Of a stretch of DNA of 64,000 bases, positions 23,656 to 35,761 are shown in pieces. A program made the position numbers and the translations under genes. This DNA comes from Mytilus californianus (Eukaryota; Mollusca; Bivalvia; Mytilida; Mytilidae): contig NW_026262581.1 of assembly GCF_021869535.1 (NCBI RefSeq), forward strand, positions 74,615,955-74,679,954. The letters are read 5' to 3'. Position 1 is the first letter of the stretch, and each line of letters opens with the position of its first letter. The notes beneath the pieces are model-generated. The model made no database searches. It was given only the letters and a program-made list of their open reading frames with translations, and was not told the DNA's origin.

Positions 23656-26600
23656 GATAACACAAAAACTATTGGTTGCCAGTTGTTTCCATCTTTTCTT
23701 GGAAAGACATTTAGAAATTGTTTTGATTAACATTATTTCGGTTTTAATCCATCACCCTATTTTCATTTTCATTTGGCAAAAATTTTCCATCCGTTCGGAA
23801 GAAGAACAATTAAAGGATGAACATATATACCCCAGTGATCCCAAGGTTTGGATTTATAGAAAAAAGTTATCGGAAAGTTCTGATGTTCTGAATTGCTTAG
23901 TTTGACCGAAGAAATCAAGTGACATCTTAAAGGAGTTAGCTCCCCTTGTTTATTTTTTTTTGCGGTGTGTAGTTGCAACCCATTAACCGGATACCTCATA
24001 GAGGCTTTTGATTATAGTTTGTTGGCTTATTACTTTGAAATCCAGGGTCAAGGTCAAAGGCCAATGTCATGTTCTAAGTTTTCTCCTTTAGTTGTGATCT
24101 GAAAGTATAAAGGATAGATTTTTAAGAACTGGTGCCAAATGTTTTAGTTATTGAAATGTAGATGTTACACATTTAGTTCGAATTGGTTTCATAACTTCCT
24201 ATAGGAGTTGTTTCCTGTTATATGTTTAAATTTAAGGTTTTCGTAATTCATATTACTTAAAACTGCTACACGACAATGCCATTGGATCTTTGCGGCAGAT
24301 TATTGGCGGCATGGAAACCTTGACAAAAGTCAATCGAAAATGACCTTGAACTAACCGTTGGTAGTTGTTTTGTAGTTATTTCATGGAAAAGTGCTTTTGC
24401 AACCATAGCAGTTCGAAGCTATCGTATGATAACGACAATGGCCCGTTGTTTAACGAAAGTAACTCTAATTTCATAGAAATGTACTAGGAAACCATAAATG
24501 TTTCGAATTGGAATTAAATAGCCTTTGAGGAGACATCGGAAGTGACGTTAAATCAACCAGAAGTAAAAAGAAAACATTTGATATTACATTGGAAACCAGA
24601 AGTAGCAAATTACCTCCCAACACTAGATTCAAATGAAAATACGAAGAAACCATATATGTTTAGGAATTTTTGTGAAATAAGAAAGTGCGTATTATTGCCG
24701 TTATTTCATATAACATAGACTGCAATCTAAGTAATAATTTTATTTCATAAGCACATAGTCTATCTTTTGACACCAGAAGTAACTTTTCTCTATAAACAAT
24801 CGTTTCTTTAATTCTTTATAGTTTGTTCTTTTTAAAGTTTTTTTGCCTTGGCTACCGCCAAATTCTATGGATTTCATAACAACTGATTTTCCGAATTTTG
24901 ATTAATGTACATAAATCACATATATCCGTCCTACATGGCGGATAAATATCGAATTCCACAACTATAACAGTGAATCATAAATTGAATTCCATATGAATAA
25001 ATAGAAGTTTGAGATAAATGTATAAATGCAACAACAACTTAACGATACATGAACTCCTCCCTCAAATCAAATCAAATCAAACTAAAAGCCGTCTACATAT
25101 AGACATACAGTCTACAATAATAGATTGAGTTCTATACAACGTATCAAATTTTAAATCGCCCCGAGACCAAAAAAATGTGAACTGAGCAGAAACTATCAAA
25201 GATCAACACAATTTTCAAATGACAAAATTATTCAAAGATAGCAACAGACAAACACCACTGACAAGGTGGCTCACAGAATGTAAAGAGGTATTTTAGTTTT
25301 ACAAATACAGATCCTCTCCTTGTAAATATCGATGAGTGGACTAACAAATTAAAATGTGCATAAAAGAACATTCATGTACAATAAACAGCATTACAGGAAA
25401 ACTCTATATGAATCTAATGATGATGAAAAATACCGCATCAAAGAATGCTGGTAGATATTGAAAGCCGGTTTAAAGTACTAAAATATGTGTCGTCCTATAA
25501 TATCGATTGCTTTACTTCAGAGTAAAGTCGCAAGGTCATCAACAAAAGAAATCAAACCACTATATATTGTACAGAGTAAACTTTGCATCGACTTTAAATG
25601 CCGAAAAAACATATAACGCAATAACGGAATAGATATTCCCCTTTTCAACGCGTCTATTAAGCAAAAGAGAAAAATTTAAGAGCACTTCTTTATAAGTTTT
25701 ATCACAAATACAACCGAAAAAACTGGGTTAGAAATACCACTTTAAAAAAAATCACATTGAATCTTACCTACATAATAAATCTCTAAACGTGTATATGGGA
25801 AATTTAAGCAAATAAGTTGAACTTATCTGTTAGATATCTGTATTTTTTAACTATAAACAATATCTAATAGTGAGTGAAAATATTACCTTCATTGAAAGCT
25901 AAGACGCCATTGCTTACACATTCACATATATATCAAAATAATATAGAAATGTTCACTCAATAAGAAGGAATTAATGAAACAACAATGGAATACCTCGACA
26001 TGAGCATGGTTTTAATCATTATTGCAATCGGATACCATATTTACCTTTCATTCAGTCACTTCATTTATGACTTGTAATGGTAGAAATCTGAAATTTCAGT
26101 ATTGCCCGCCATATTGCCACATCGATTGAACTGATTATCAAAAATACTGTAAATGACATTACAAAAAGATATAAAATTCCTTTAATAAATACTTACTGTA
26201 AAGCGTTCAAAAGATAATGCTATCCATACAGGAATGTATGAATTAATGAAGATCACCATATCTGTAAGTCCTGCATTCTATCGAATTTCTGTATTTCTTG
26301 TATTCTAACAACCCTTGAACTTTTGGATTATTGAATACTTCCAACTTTATTGCAAAGTTAATGTGATATAAAAGTGAAAGTAGACTTCATATTGGTTTTT
26401 TTTCCTTTATTGTTTTATTTTTTGATTCAATAATCAACACATAACATTTCTTTATTTCGTGTTTTTAATAGAAAATTACCAGTTCGATAGTTACTTTTGA
26501 TATAAAACTGAAAATAGACTTTCCAAAAGTCAGATAGTGAAAATATTGTTTTGTTGTTATGATCATCATAGATATTCATAAGGTCGATCAAAATCGACCA

Positions 26601-27614
26601 ATCAGGAAGTCGGATTTTGTTTTAAGATATGGCTGTTCTTTTCAATCGCTTCATTTTGTTTACCACAGCAAGCTATCACGTTCGATGGCTGTCAAGAAAT
26701 TCACATTTGTTTGGGTTTTTTTTGTTTGTTATATATTTAGCAATACCGTATAGATGATACTAGAAGTATTCCGCGGTTCGAATGGTATAGCGGGAAAATA
26801 CTGTGTTGGTGTTACTGCTTATCATATATATTCGAGAGGCCAAGCATTGGCATCGGATACAGGTTTCCATGGTTCATACTTAAATATCTATAAAAAAATA
26901 TGTCGTTTTTCCTGAACTGCCTTGACTATCTATGACGGGTAAATTCAGAGATATGACTATAGGCAAATATACTGTTTGATACATAGGTATATGTTATATA
27001 TGTTTGGTATTTGTGAATTTTAAGTGTTATTTGAACATAATTATATCCGGCGTGTATACCATTCGACGGGCTGTCGTTTTTTGAGTATGGGTAATACATA
27101 TTACTTATCTACTCAAAAATCGTTGAATGTCCTTTCTGCCTGAGTAACTCCGCGGACGCGTGTGTATCTGTCTTTGGTTACGATAATATTGTGATCTTTT
27201 TCATCAAAATGGTACATATAGATGATCAAATAATGTTGCAACGCAAATAGAAGATAAGTAAGGATTATAGGGTATCTAAGTTTAACAACAGTAAAAATAA
27301 CTTCTTTATTGAACAAGGGCGTCATCATATTTTCCTAAAGATTACAGAATTTGTCATCAAGAATGAATTTCATTATGAAAAATATAGGTGAAACATAAAA
27401 CTGACAAACTAGCTGCATTATCAGCTTTCCGTTTTCATATTTAGATATGAGCAACAACCTCTCAAAAAGGAAGTGTCTTATACAAGTGAAAATAATTGTT
27501 GGGTAAGAGTGCGGCTAATACTTAGTTAACTGAAAGTTATATGCTAAAATGGCCATTATCATTCAAATATGTCAATCATTGCTGTCCATGACTTCACAGT
27601 TCCACCACATGTAA

Positions 27615-27795
27615 GCTCATTATAGATATCAGGATTGAAATTTTGTACACCGGACGCACGTTTCGTCTACAAAAGACTCATCAGTGATGCTCGAATAAAA
27701 AAATTACAAAGGCCAAATAAAGAAGTTAGTCGAAGAGCATTGTGGACCCCGAATTTCAAAAGGTTTTGCCAAATACAACTAAGGTAATGTATTCC
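27615..27795 (+). repeat. R3 dispersed repeat (copy B)
   Basis: Contains CGGACGCACGTTTCGTCTAC and GACTCATCAGTGATGCTCGA, collinear with 19975-20165 in copy A. Confidence 0.75.
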
Positions 27796-28884
27796 TAGCA
27801 CATTTAACGACCAGACATCCTTCATATATAAAATTATGGCTCATATCATACAAACGCTTTCAGTAAGTAATTACGCACGATTATAAGTAACAACTCTGAG
27901 CACAGTTGTTTTTCTGCAGTAGAATAAGTACGTTTAGGTAAATAATTCGTTCTGTATTCGACACAAAGAAAAGGTTACACATGCATCTTGCTAGAACATA
28001 TGAGTATATGACAGAAAACGTAATCAGGATAGCTTCAGTGGACTGATAAGTCACAGGTGAGGAGGTTGAAAACACTGAAGTTTTAAGAGGACTGTTCATG
28101 ATTAAGATCACATATTTTATGAACCTCTTTTTCCCTTGTCTGAATAACTCATGCAAGTTTGTAGAAAATAGAAAATAAGAGATTTAAAGATTTATGGTCT
28201 TAGATTTTGTTAAAGATATCATAAATTTATATGCGTGTATCCACAATCATCATAAAGGGTAGAATAAAGGAAGCTGGGAAAATTTGAAAAAGCCGGCAAT
28301 ATGTGATACGACACTACTGAGTGTCGTTTAGATTGCACCGGGTTTTTTTTTCTCGTAAAGAGAAAACTAAAATGTTTACCTACAGGATGAATACAACAAA
28401 ATCAACATTGAAACGTGAAAAAAGTGCAACTTTCTTGATACTGTTTATCATTTGGAAATGTTTTGCATAATTAGCACAAGAAAAGCACAAAAAAAATGCT
28501 GCTCGTGTACGTGATATATACTTAAATAACCTGTTGACTGTACACAAATTAAAACTACTTTGAAAAATACATAGTATTGAGAATTGCTTAAGTTGAATGA
28601 AACTATTTTTCCTTATAATATTGAAAATCAAGCTAGATATCTTGTGTTTCGACTATTGTCCCATTCCCATTTAAATATGATATGTAGATTGCAATACGAT
28701 TAAAATTATTTTAATGGGTATTGAAACATGCATACTACTAGAAAGTTAATTGTTAAGACCACATAATAACTATTATGTAGTATTAACTTTGTTCAAATAA
28801 GTCCATGCTATACATGTGCATAATTAGTTAAATACTAGAATACGTGCACCCCTATATCCATTACCTATATATATCTACATTTTC

Positions 28885-28995
28885 GACTTGGTACAGGCAT
28901 TTTCCGCCAAAAAAATGTAGAATAAACCAGGTTTTATAGCTAGCTCAATCTTCCCTCCCAATTGTATGACAAAATAAAACTGTAGGAGTTGATAA
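28885..28995 (-). repeat. R1 repeat fragment (copy B)
   Basis: TTGGTACAGGCATTTTCCGC and AATAAACCAGGTTTTATAGC match R1 in reverse orientation and the counterpart at 23410-23655. It is shortened relative to copy A. Confidence 0.65.
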
Positions 28996-29736
28996 CACAA
29001 AAACTAGTGGTTGTCAGTTGTTTCCATCTTTTACTGGAAAGACATTAAGAAATTGTTTTGATTATCATTGTTTGGTGTTGTTTCCATCACCCTATTTTCA
29101 TTTTCATTTGGCAAAGGTTTTACCTCCGTTCGGAAGAAGAACAATTAAGGGATGACCATATACCCAGTGATCCCAAGGTTTTAATTTATAAAATAAAAAA
29201 GATATCGGAAATGTTATTTTGTTTTAAATTGCTTAGTTTGACAGAAGCAATCCAATGACATCTTAAAGAAGTTAGCTCCCCTTGGGTAGTTGTTCTTTGC
29301 GGTGTGTAGGTGTAAAACAGTAACCGTAAACCTTTAAGTCATAGAGGCTTTTGATTACAGTTTCTTGGCTTATGACTTTGAAAGTTAGGGTCAAGGTCAA
29401 AGGTCAATGTCATGTCTTCAATTTTCTCCTTTGGTTGTGATCGCATCGCCTCTGAAAGTTTGAAAGATAGATGTTTAAGATCTGGTGTCAAATATTTGAG
29501 TTATTAAAATGTAGATATTACACATTTAGTTCGAATTGGTTCTATAACTTCTTACAGAGGTTGTTTCCTGTTATATGTTTAAATTTAGAGTTGTTGTAAT
29601 TCATATTACTTAAAATACAGCTAGTATTTGAAGTACTGTTTTGCCTTGGTGACAGCCAAATTCTATTGATTTCAAATAAGTAAACTTTCTGAATTCAGAT
29701 TAATGTACATAAATCAAATATATCCGCCCTATTCGG

Positions 29737-31495
29737 AGTGTCAAAACGTCTTTGGAAGTACTTGATAAATTGCATGCTAATATTGGTGATTTCGAATCTG
29801 TTCAAAGTTTTGATTTTTCTACCCTATATACCACTTTGCCTCATAATCTTATTAAGAAAAAATTCACACACCTAATCAAATGGGCATTCAAAAAGTCAGA
29901 ATGCAAATATATATATGTTCTAACTCTTTTAAGTCATTTTTAAGTAACAACAGACAAAAGAACTATGTCAATTGGACCTGCTTTGATACGTTAACTGCCC
30001 TTGAATTTTTACAAGATAACATTTTTCTTCGCAATGGAGATTCCGTAAATCGTCAAGTTATCGGAATTGAAATGGGGACTTACTGTGCACCGCTTATTGC
30101 GGACCTGTTTCTGTAATGTTATGAGTTACAATTTATGACCGAAATCAGCAAAGACCGCTCGAAACAACATCTGATACAAAAATGTAATAACACTTTTATA
30201 TTGGCTCTCAATAATGACGACTTCAGTATGTACACTAAAGAGATTTATCCTGCTGAACTGACTTTAAATAAAGCTAATATTAACAATGAACACTACCCTT
30301 TCCTGGATCTTGATATCTATATCTTAAACGGGAAGCTTAATACAAAAATTTATGATAAAAGAGATGATTTTTCATTTCCTATTGTTAATTATCCATTTTT
30401 AGATGGTGATGTTCCCTTGTCACCATCTTATGGTGTTTATATATCTCAACTTGTTCGATTCGCTCGTGTATGTAACAACGTATTTGATTTTAACGAAAAA
30501 ATCCTCTGTATTACTGAAAAATTATTACACCCAGGTTTTCGATATCACAAACTAGTCAAAACATTTACTAAATTTTATCATCGGTACAAGGACATCATTC
30601 GTAAATATAAATCAACATGCAGACATCTTATACGTTCAGGTATTTCACATTCAATCTTTTATGGTAATATTCTATACAAAGCACAAAAGTGTCGACATTC
30701 ACCTCAAAAGCTAACCAAACCTTTAAACAGACTTATTCAGAAGGGATATAGTTACGATACGGTTGTAAGGTCATTAAAGATGGCATATTTTGGTATTAAT
30801 ATTGATTCAATCATAGGGTCTTTGCATCGGAAATAAACACATTTATCCTACAACCAGTTGTTGGCATGATACGGGTTATGTTCTTCTCATTTATTTTATG
30901 ATGGTATGATACTAAACCCCTAACGGGAAGGATTGTACTTGATTTTCATATAATGAAGACATAATCTTTCAATCAGCTTAATTGACGTCTGGAGCTGGCA
31001 TGTCAGTAACTGCTAGTAGTCCTTTGTTAATGTATGTATCATTGTCATTTTGCTTAGTTTCTTTTGTTGTCTATTCTGACATTGGACTCGGACTTCTTTT
31101 AAACTGTGCGTATTGCTGTGTTTGTTTATTTTACATTGGCTAGAGGTATAGGGGAGGGTTGAGATCTCACAAAACATGTTTAACCCCGCCGTATTTTTGC
31201 GCCGGTCCTAAGTCAGGAGCCTCTGGCCTTTGTTAGTCTTTTATGTTTTTTAGTTGAAGTCCATTTATATGTTTTGGGGTTTAGTGTGACGTCCATTTTC
31301 ATTGAACCAGTACACATTTTTGTTTAGGGGCCAGCTGAAGCCCGCCTCCGGGTGCGGAATTTTCTCGCTGTCTTGAAGACCCATTGGTGGCCTTCGGCTG
31401 TTTTCTGCTCTTTTGGACGGGTTGTTGTCTCTTTGACACATTCCTCATTTCCATTCTCAATCTTATGATATAATTTTACTGCAAATTTTCATCAA
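29737..31495 (+). mobile_element. PLE-4: second Penelope-like family, 5'-truncated
   Basis: RT blocks in order: SLEVLDKLHANIGDFESVQS then FDFSTLYTTLPHNLI (29748-29853), a frame change near 29885-29930, ALEFLQDNIFLRNG, GIEMGTYCAPLIADLFL (30064-30114), an in-frame TAA at 30114-30116, then a 233-codon frame (30135-30836) with DIYILNGKLNTKIYDKRDDF, YPFLDGDVPLSPSYGVYISQ and a Cys/His-poor C-terminus ending IGSLHRK. GIPMG has become GIEMG. The expected YLDD box is missing: the frame runs NNTF directly into ILALNNDD (30186-30213), removing the catalytic aspartates. A 3' trailer of about 650 bp follows, ending near TTCTCAATCTTATGAT. The empty site in copy A (about 24925) shows it inserted after the segmental duplication. 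Confidence 0.82.
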
Positions 31496-32660
31496 ATGTT
31501 TTGGCGGATATATATCGAATTCCACAACCATAACACTGAATCATAAATTGTATTCGATTTGAGTAAATAGAGGTTTTAGGTGAATGTATAAATGAAACAA
31601 CAACTTAACGATACATAAACTCCTCCCTCAATTCAAATCAAATCAAACCAAAAGGCATCTACCTGTAAACATACAGCCTACAATAATATACAGGGGTCTA
31701 TACCACTGACAAGGTTGCAGACAGAATCCTGAATAATGTAGAGAGGTATTTTGTTTTTATAAATATAAATTCTCTCCTTGTAAATCTCGATGAGTGGACT
31801 AACACATTAAAATGTGCATAAAAGAACATGCATGAACAATAAAAATTATTACAGGAAAACTATATATTTTAAGATGGTATGATTCACGATACCGCATCAA
31901 AGAATGCTCGCAGATGTTGAAAGCCAGCTTAAAGTACCAAAATATGTGTCGTCCTATCTTTTATAATATCGGTTTATTTAATTCAGAGTGAAGCCGCAAG
32001 GTCATCAACAAAACAAAAACAAAAAAAACCCACAATATTGTACAGAATAAAATCTGCATAGAGTTTTAATGCCGAAAAAACAAAAGGAACTGGAAAATAC
32101 TCTACGCAATAACGGTATAGATATTCGCTTTTTCAAAGCGTCTATTAAGACAAATAGAAAGATTTAAAAGCAATATTTGGATTTCCTAACTTCTTTATAA
32201 GTTTTATAAATAGTACAACCGCAAAAAGCTGTGTTTGAAAAACCACTTTTAAAAAAAAATCATTGTGACTTTTACTTCCATAGTAACGAGTATATGAAAA
32301 ATTTAGTAAAAAAAGTTTATCTAATCAGTAAGATATCTATATTTGTTTAACTATAAAATATATTTAATATTGAGTGAAAATATTACGTTCTTTAAAACCT
32401 GACACGCCATTACTTATACATAAACATATATATCAAAACAATATCGAAATGTACTCTCATGAAAATGAATCAAGGAAACAACAATGGAATACCTCGAGAA
32501 GAGCATTGTTTTAATCATTTTTGTTTGACAATCAGATACCATATCTACCTTTGAAACAGAGGTCATATTTCATTGATGACGTGTAATGCCACAAATCTAA
32601 AATTTCAGTGTTTACCGCCATATTGCTACTTCGATTGAACTGTAGCAAGTCATTTCTCAC

Positions 32661-32985
32661 CTTGACCATTTCGTACCTCTGCCATTTCGTACCCAAAATT
32701 ACCCTTTCGTACCCAACATTTACCATTTCGTACCCACAATAGAAACCATTTATTACCCCATGGGCCTAATACATCTACCATTTCGTACCTCATGGATTAG
32801 ATACATGTTTACTATTTCGTACCTTGAACATTTCGTACCTCTGCCATTTCGTACCCAAAGTTACCCTTTCGTACCCAACATTTACCATTTCGTACCCACA
32901 ATAGAAACCATTTCGTACCCTATGGGCCTAATGCATCTACCATTTCGTACCTCATGGATTAGATACATGTTTACTATTTCGTATC
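32661..32985. repeat. Two 162-bp tandem units built on CATTTCGTACC
   Basis: Units start at 32661 and 32823 and are nearly identical. Inside each, the decamer ATTTCGTACC (sometimes CTTTCGTACC) recurs about seven times at irregular spacing, separated by phrases such as CACAATAGAAACC and ATGGATTAGATACATG. Copy A has no equivalent near 26150, so the array arose or arrived only in copy B. The open frame at 32760-33020 is merely a translation of the repeat. Confidence 0.88.
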
Positions 32986-33507
32986 ATATATTTGTAAAAG
33001 TAATCTTTTTTAAGATATAAAACATTTACTGTAAATGGTATTACAAAATAATACATAAATTCCTTTAACAAATACTTACTGTAAAAGTGTACAAAAGATA
33101 ATGCTATCTACACAAAAATGTCTGAATTAATGAAGATCACCATATTTGTAAGTCCTGTATTTTTATCGAATTTCTGTTAGTCCTGTATTCTATCAACCCT
33201 TGAAATTTAAACTTATTGAAAACTTCCAGCTATATTGCATAGTTACTGTGGTATAAAAGTGAAAGTAGACTGCATATTTGTTTTTCCTTTATTGATTTTT
33301 TTTTCAATTTTACAATCCACACACAAGTATATTTTTCTGCGTTTCGTAGTATAGTAGAAAAATAATGTATTGCACGGTTCATCAAGACTAAGTGTAGTCA
33401 CGTGTTTAGAATGACCAATGGTCAAGGTTTTTATGGTTTGGCGCCAAATGTAGTGTCTTGTGTTAAGGTCTTCATTCTAGCCGTGGACGTTCGATAGTAA
33501 ACAACAA

Positions 33508-34430
33508 AATGGACGAGCCGGCGTTTAAACAGTTAATAGCAAACGAGGTTCATAATGCTGTACAGAGTCCTCAGAATTCCATGCTTTCCAGAATCGACAC
33601 TCTGATGAGCAATAAGCTAGGTTCTTTTGAAAGTTCCATGAAAGAATCCCAGAAAAGCTCTCCGATATCCAAATTGCAAAAATCGAAGAACTGACAACAG
33701 ACAATTACGAGTTTAAACGGAAGGGTAATAAAGAACAACATAAGATCAACACCACAATCATCCAGAAGATGAAAGAAGCCCAATTTAACCTACAAGACAG
33801 TCCAATGCAGAACGAACAGATAAACTCAGCAACCCAACGAATTGGTGAAGGTATTGATTTGCTAACACATAGGCAAACACTTATGAAGATGGCTGATCAT
33901 TCAGAAAGCGGGTGGAAGACGGTAGAGGAATACCAGACGAATACTCTAGCGGATAATTCCGAAGACGAGAAAAGAATACGCAGAGCTGATGTAAGAGCTG
34001 CACAGAAAATGAAGGCAGAGAGAAAGACAAAGAAGAGTAGATTTACCCCCATTTCGCACCCCACATCAACCAGATCGAGTGCACCCATACCTGTTCAGAT
34101 ATCAGTATGTACACAGACCAGGGAAATCCTACGAAGGTCATTGGCGTAAATATCATGCTGCAATGTCAATGAAGCAGAACTTTGATAAGATAAGTATTGA
34201 TTTTGAATATTTATCAGATTGTCAAGATTTTGAAGAATTCGGTATTTCCGATTCTGAAAATATAACGTATGATTTTTTTTAAACAAGTCTAGTTTTCATA
34301 ACGAAAACAACATATCGAAAAGTAAACAAGTAGATAATAGATCGCCAATAGGATGCTTAAAATGGTTTTTAATAATTGGACGAAATCAGGTGCTAATGAA
34401 CAAGTATTAGATGTTATGAGCAATTCTCTG
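33508..34430 (+). pseudogene. DIRS-like gag-type ORF1 relic
   Basis: ATG at 33509 opens MDEPAFKQLIANEVHNAVQS, followed after a shift near 33655 by FKRKGNKEQHKINTTIIQKM, EGIDLLTHRQTLMKMADHSE, SGWKTVEEYQTNTLA and SEDEKRIRRADVRAAQKMKA. This layout (coiled N-terminus, LLTHRQ/ADxSExGW block, acidic-basic region) matches gag-like ORF1 proteins of DIRS-type elements as I know them. A zinc-knuckle region is eroded to GKSYEGHWRKYH near 34108-34160. The ending WTKSGANEQVLDVMSNSL (about 34378-34431) resembles the linker that normally leads into the DIRS reverse transcriptase. At least two frame changes make it inactive. Confidence 0.72.
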
Positions 34431-34431
34431 T

Positions 34432-35280
34432 AATCACCAAAATATTTCGGCACGCACTAAAAAATATTTGTTTTAAACTTTATTAGTTCAATAGAGCCAC
34501 ATGAGCTTAACAAAAAATATTATTACACTTAGCCCCATATGTTTACCGTTTCCTTGGTAACAGGACTTAAAGTGGCAAGAAAGAGGGAAAATGCAGTGTT
34601 TACAAATTATGATCAATTATGTCTAATAAAAAGAAAATAATATAGATATTCAGACATTTAAAATTTTTGTCAGTTTAAAAAAAACAAATAAAAATTGTGT
34701 TCAACAGTAAACTTTCTTAAAAAAAATCTATATAGCTAAAATAGGATAAAAAGTGCAATAAAAGGGGGGTTTTAGAGCCTATTTTGATCAGGTGTTGTAA
34801 AAAAATGCAGCCATTTCTTATATTGTTGATTATATGAATAGAGAGAATGGATTAAGGTTATACAAGAAAAGAAAAAAAATCAGTGGGCAAACTTGACTGT
34901 GTTGAAATTAATTGACCCTGAAAAGTTGAGTTGTCCTGTATTTACCTAATCAAATTACCTCCCTTTACGGAGTTTCTCTTGTAGAGAAACAAATTAAAAA
35001 CAGGAGGGAAAATGTAAACAAATGCAGACAACAATGTTATTTTGCGAATTTCTTCATGTTTTATATTCAAGCATAATGGGAAATGGGTAAATTTTTCACA
35101 GTGATGTTAGCCTACACTTATATATATGGTTAAGTTGGTGTGATTTGCTCATATTATGAAAATATTGTCAGAACAATGGAACTGTGTCTGTACTAAGACA
35201 GTGTATTTTATAGTTTATTTTGCTTACCGTAACTAACTTTTTTAATGTATTTATTTATATAATCTTCAAACAATTGTTAT
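34432..35280. other. Non-coding AT-rich spacer
   Basis: I see no exon or recognised repeat between the gag relic and the first predicted zinc-finger gene exon. It could include the promoter of that gene, but no clear TATA or initiator stands out. Confidence 0.4.
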
Positions 35281-35717
35281 AAAATGTGTAGCATAAAAGA
35301 TTTCGTAGGCAATTGTGACAACTGCAGTGCTGACAGGTATTTTTGTAAATGCTTCCATTGGAAAAAGAGACATGTATAAATTTTTGTCAGAATTTTTTTT
35401 ACTTAAATCTGACATTACATTGTACGTCACAACTGACGATCAATGATATTCATTGAAATATTATCATCGAAACAACTAACAAGAGATATAGAAGGAAAAA
35501 CTGTGGTGTGCCTTCAGTAAATGTCATTTTGAAATATCATAATACTACAAAAGCTGCTGCAGTGGATCGACATGTTACACCCGAGATGTTTCAAAGAATT
35601 GTTACAAAGACAGGCATTTTCATTCCTATTGGAACATGTAAGTAGATACTTTTTACCTAATACCATTTTTCTTTAAAAAGGATACAGTGATAAACCTCTT
35701 ATAAAAAAGAAATCAGG

Positions 35718-35761
35718 TACCCCCCCCCCCCCCCCAAAAAAAAAAAACCAAAAAAAAAAAC
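35718..35761. repeat. Poly-C / poly-A tract
   Basis: About 17 C followed by A-rich sequence, inside intron 2 of the zinc-finger pseudogene. Low complexity. Confidence 0.85.

Larger units (their letters stand above)
17075..26475. repeat. Segmental tandem duplication, copy A
   Basis: Collinear matches to copy B (26525-33365) can be read at many points. Examples are CGACCAATCAGGAAGT (17153 / 26595), CTATCTATGACGGGTAAATTC (17741 / 26927), GGGCGTCATCATATTTTCCT (18133 / 27317), ACTAGCTGCATTATCAG (19354 / 27409), AAGACCACATAATAACTATT (22909 / 28757) and GAATTAATGAAGATCACCAT (26239 / 33124). Copy A has private material: about 1.1 kb near 18200-19330, an R4 monomer (19395-19598), PLE-3, a hairpin-MITE block (about 22200-22714) and about 550 bp near 24265-24840. 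No gene is visible in the shared core. Confidence 0.8.
26525..33365. repeat. Segmental tandem duplication, copy B
   Basis: Collinear with copy A as listed there. Private material includes unique sequence near 27800-28430, the Penelope-like insertion PLE-4 (29737-31495) and a CATTTCGTACC tandem repeat (32661-32985). The copies differ by many substitutions and small indels, so the event is not recent. The shared core, without insertions, appears non-coding. Confidence 0.8.

Noticed and set aside
24040..24070. Nuclear-receptor response element (GGTCAAGGTCAAAGGTC)
   Set aside because: AGGTCA-like half-sites recur in several dispersed repeats here (also 29390-29410 and 40715-40735), so nothing marks this one as regulatory.
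23654..29258. Conserved protein pair (HHPIFIFIWQ, RSEEEQL) at 23654-23905 and 29058-29258
   Set aside because: The similarity is explained by the segmental duplication. Indels between copies are not multiples of three and the frames break.
32661..32985. CRISPR array
   Set aside because: The repeated unit is only about 10 bp with irregular spacing, in clearly eukaryotic DNA.
32760..33020. Repeat protein with LPFRTSWIRYMFTISY units
   Set aside because: The period equals the 162-bp DNA tandem repeat (54 codons); there is no start context or codon-level conservation.
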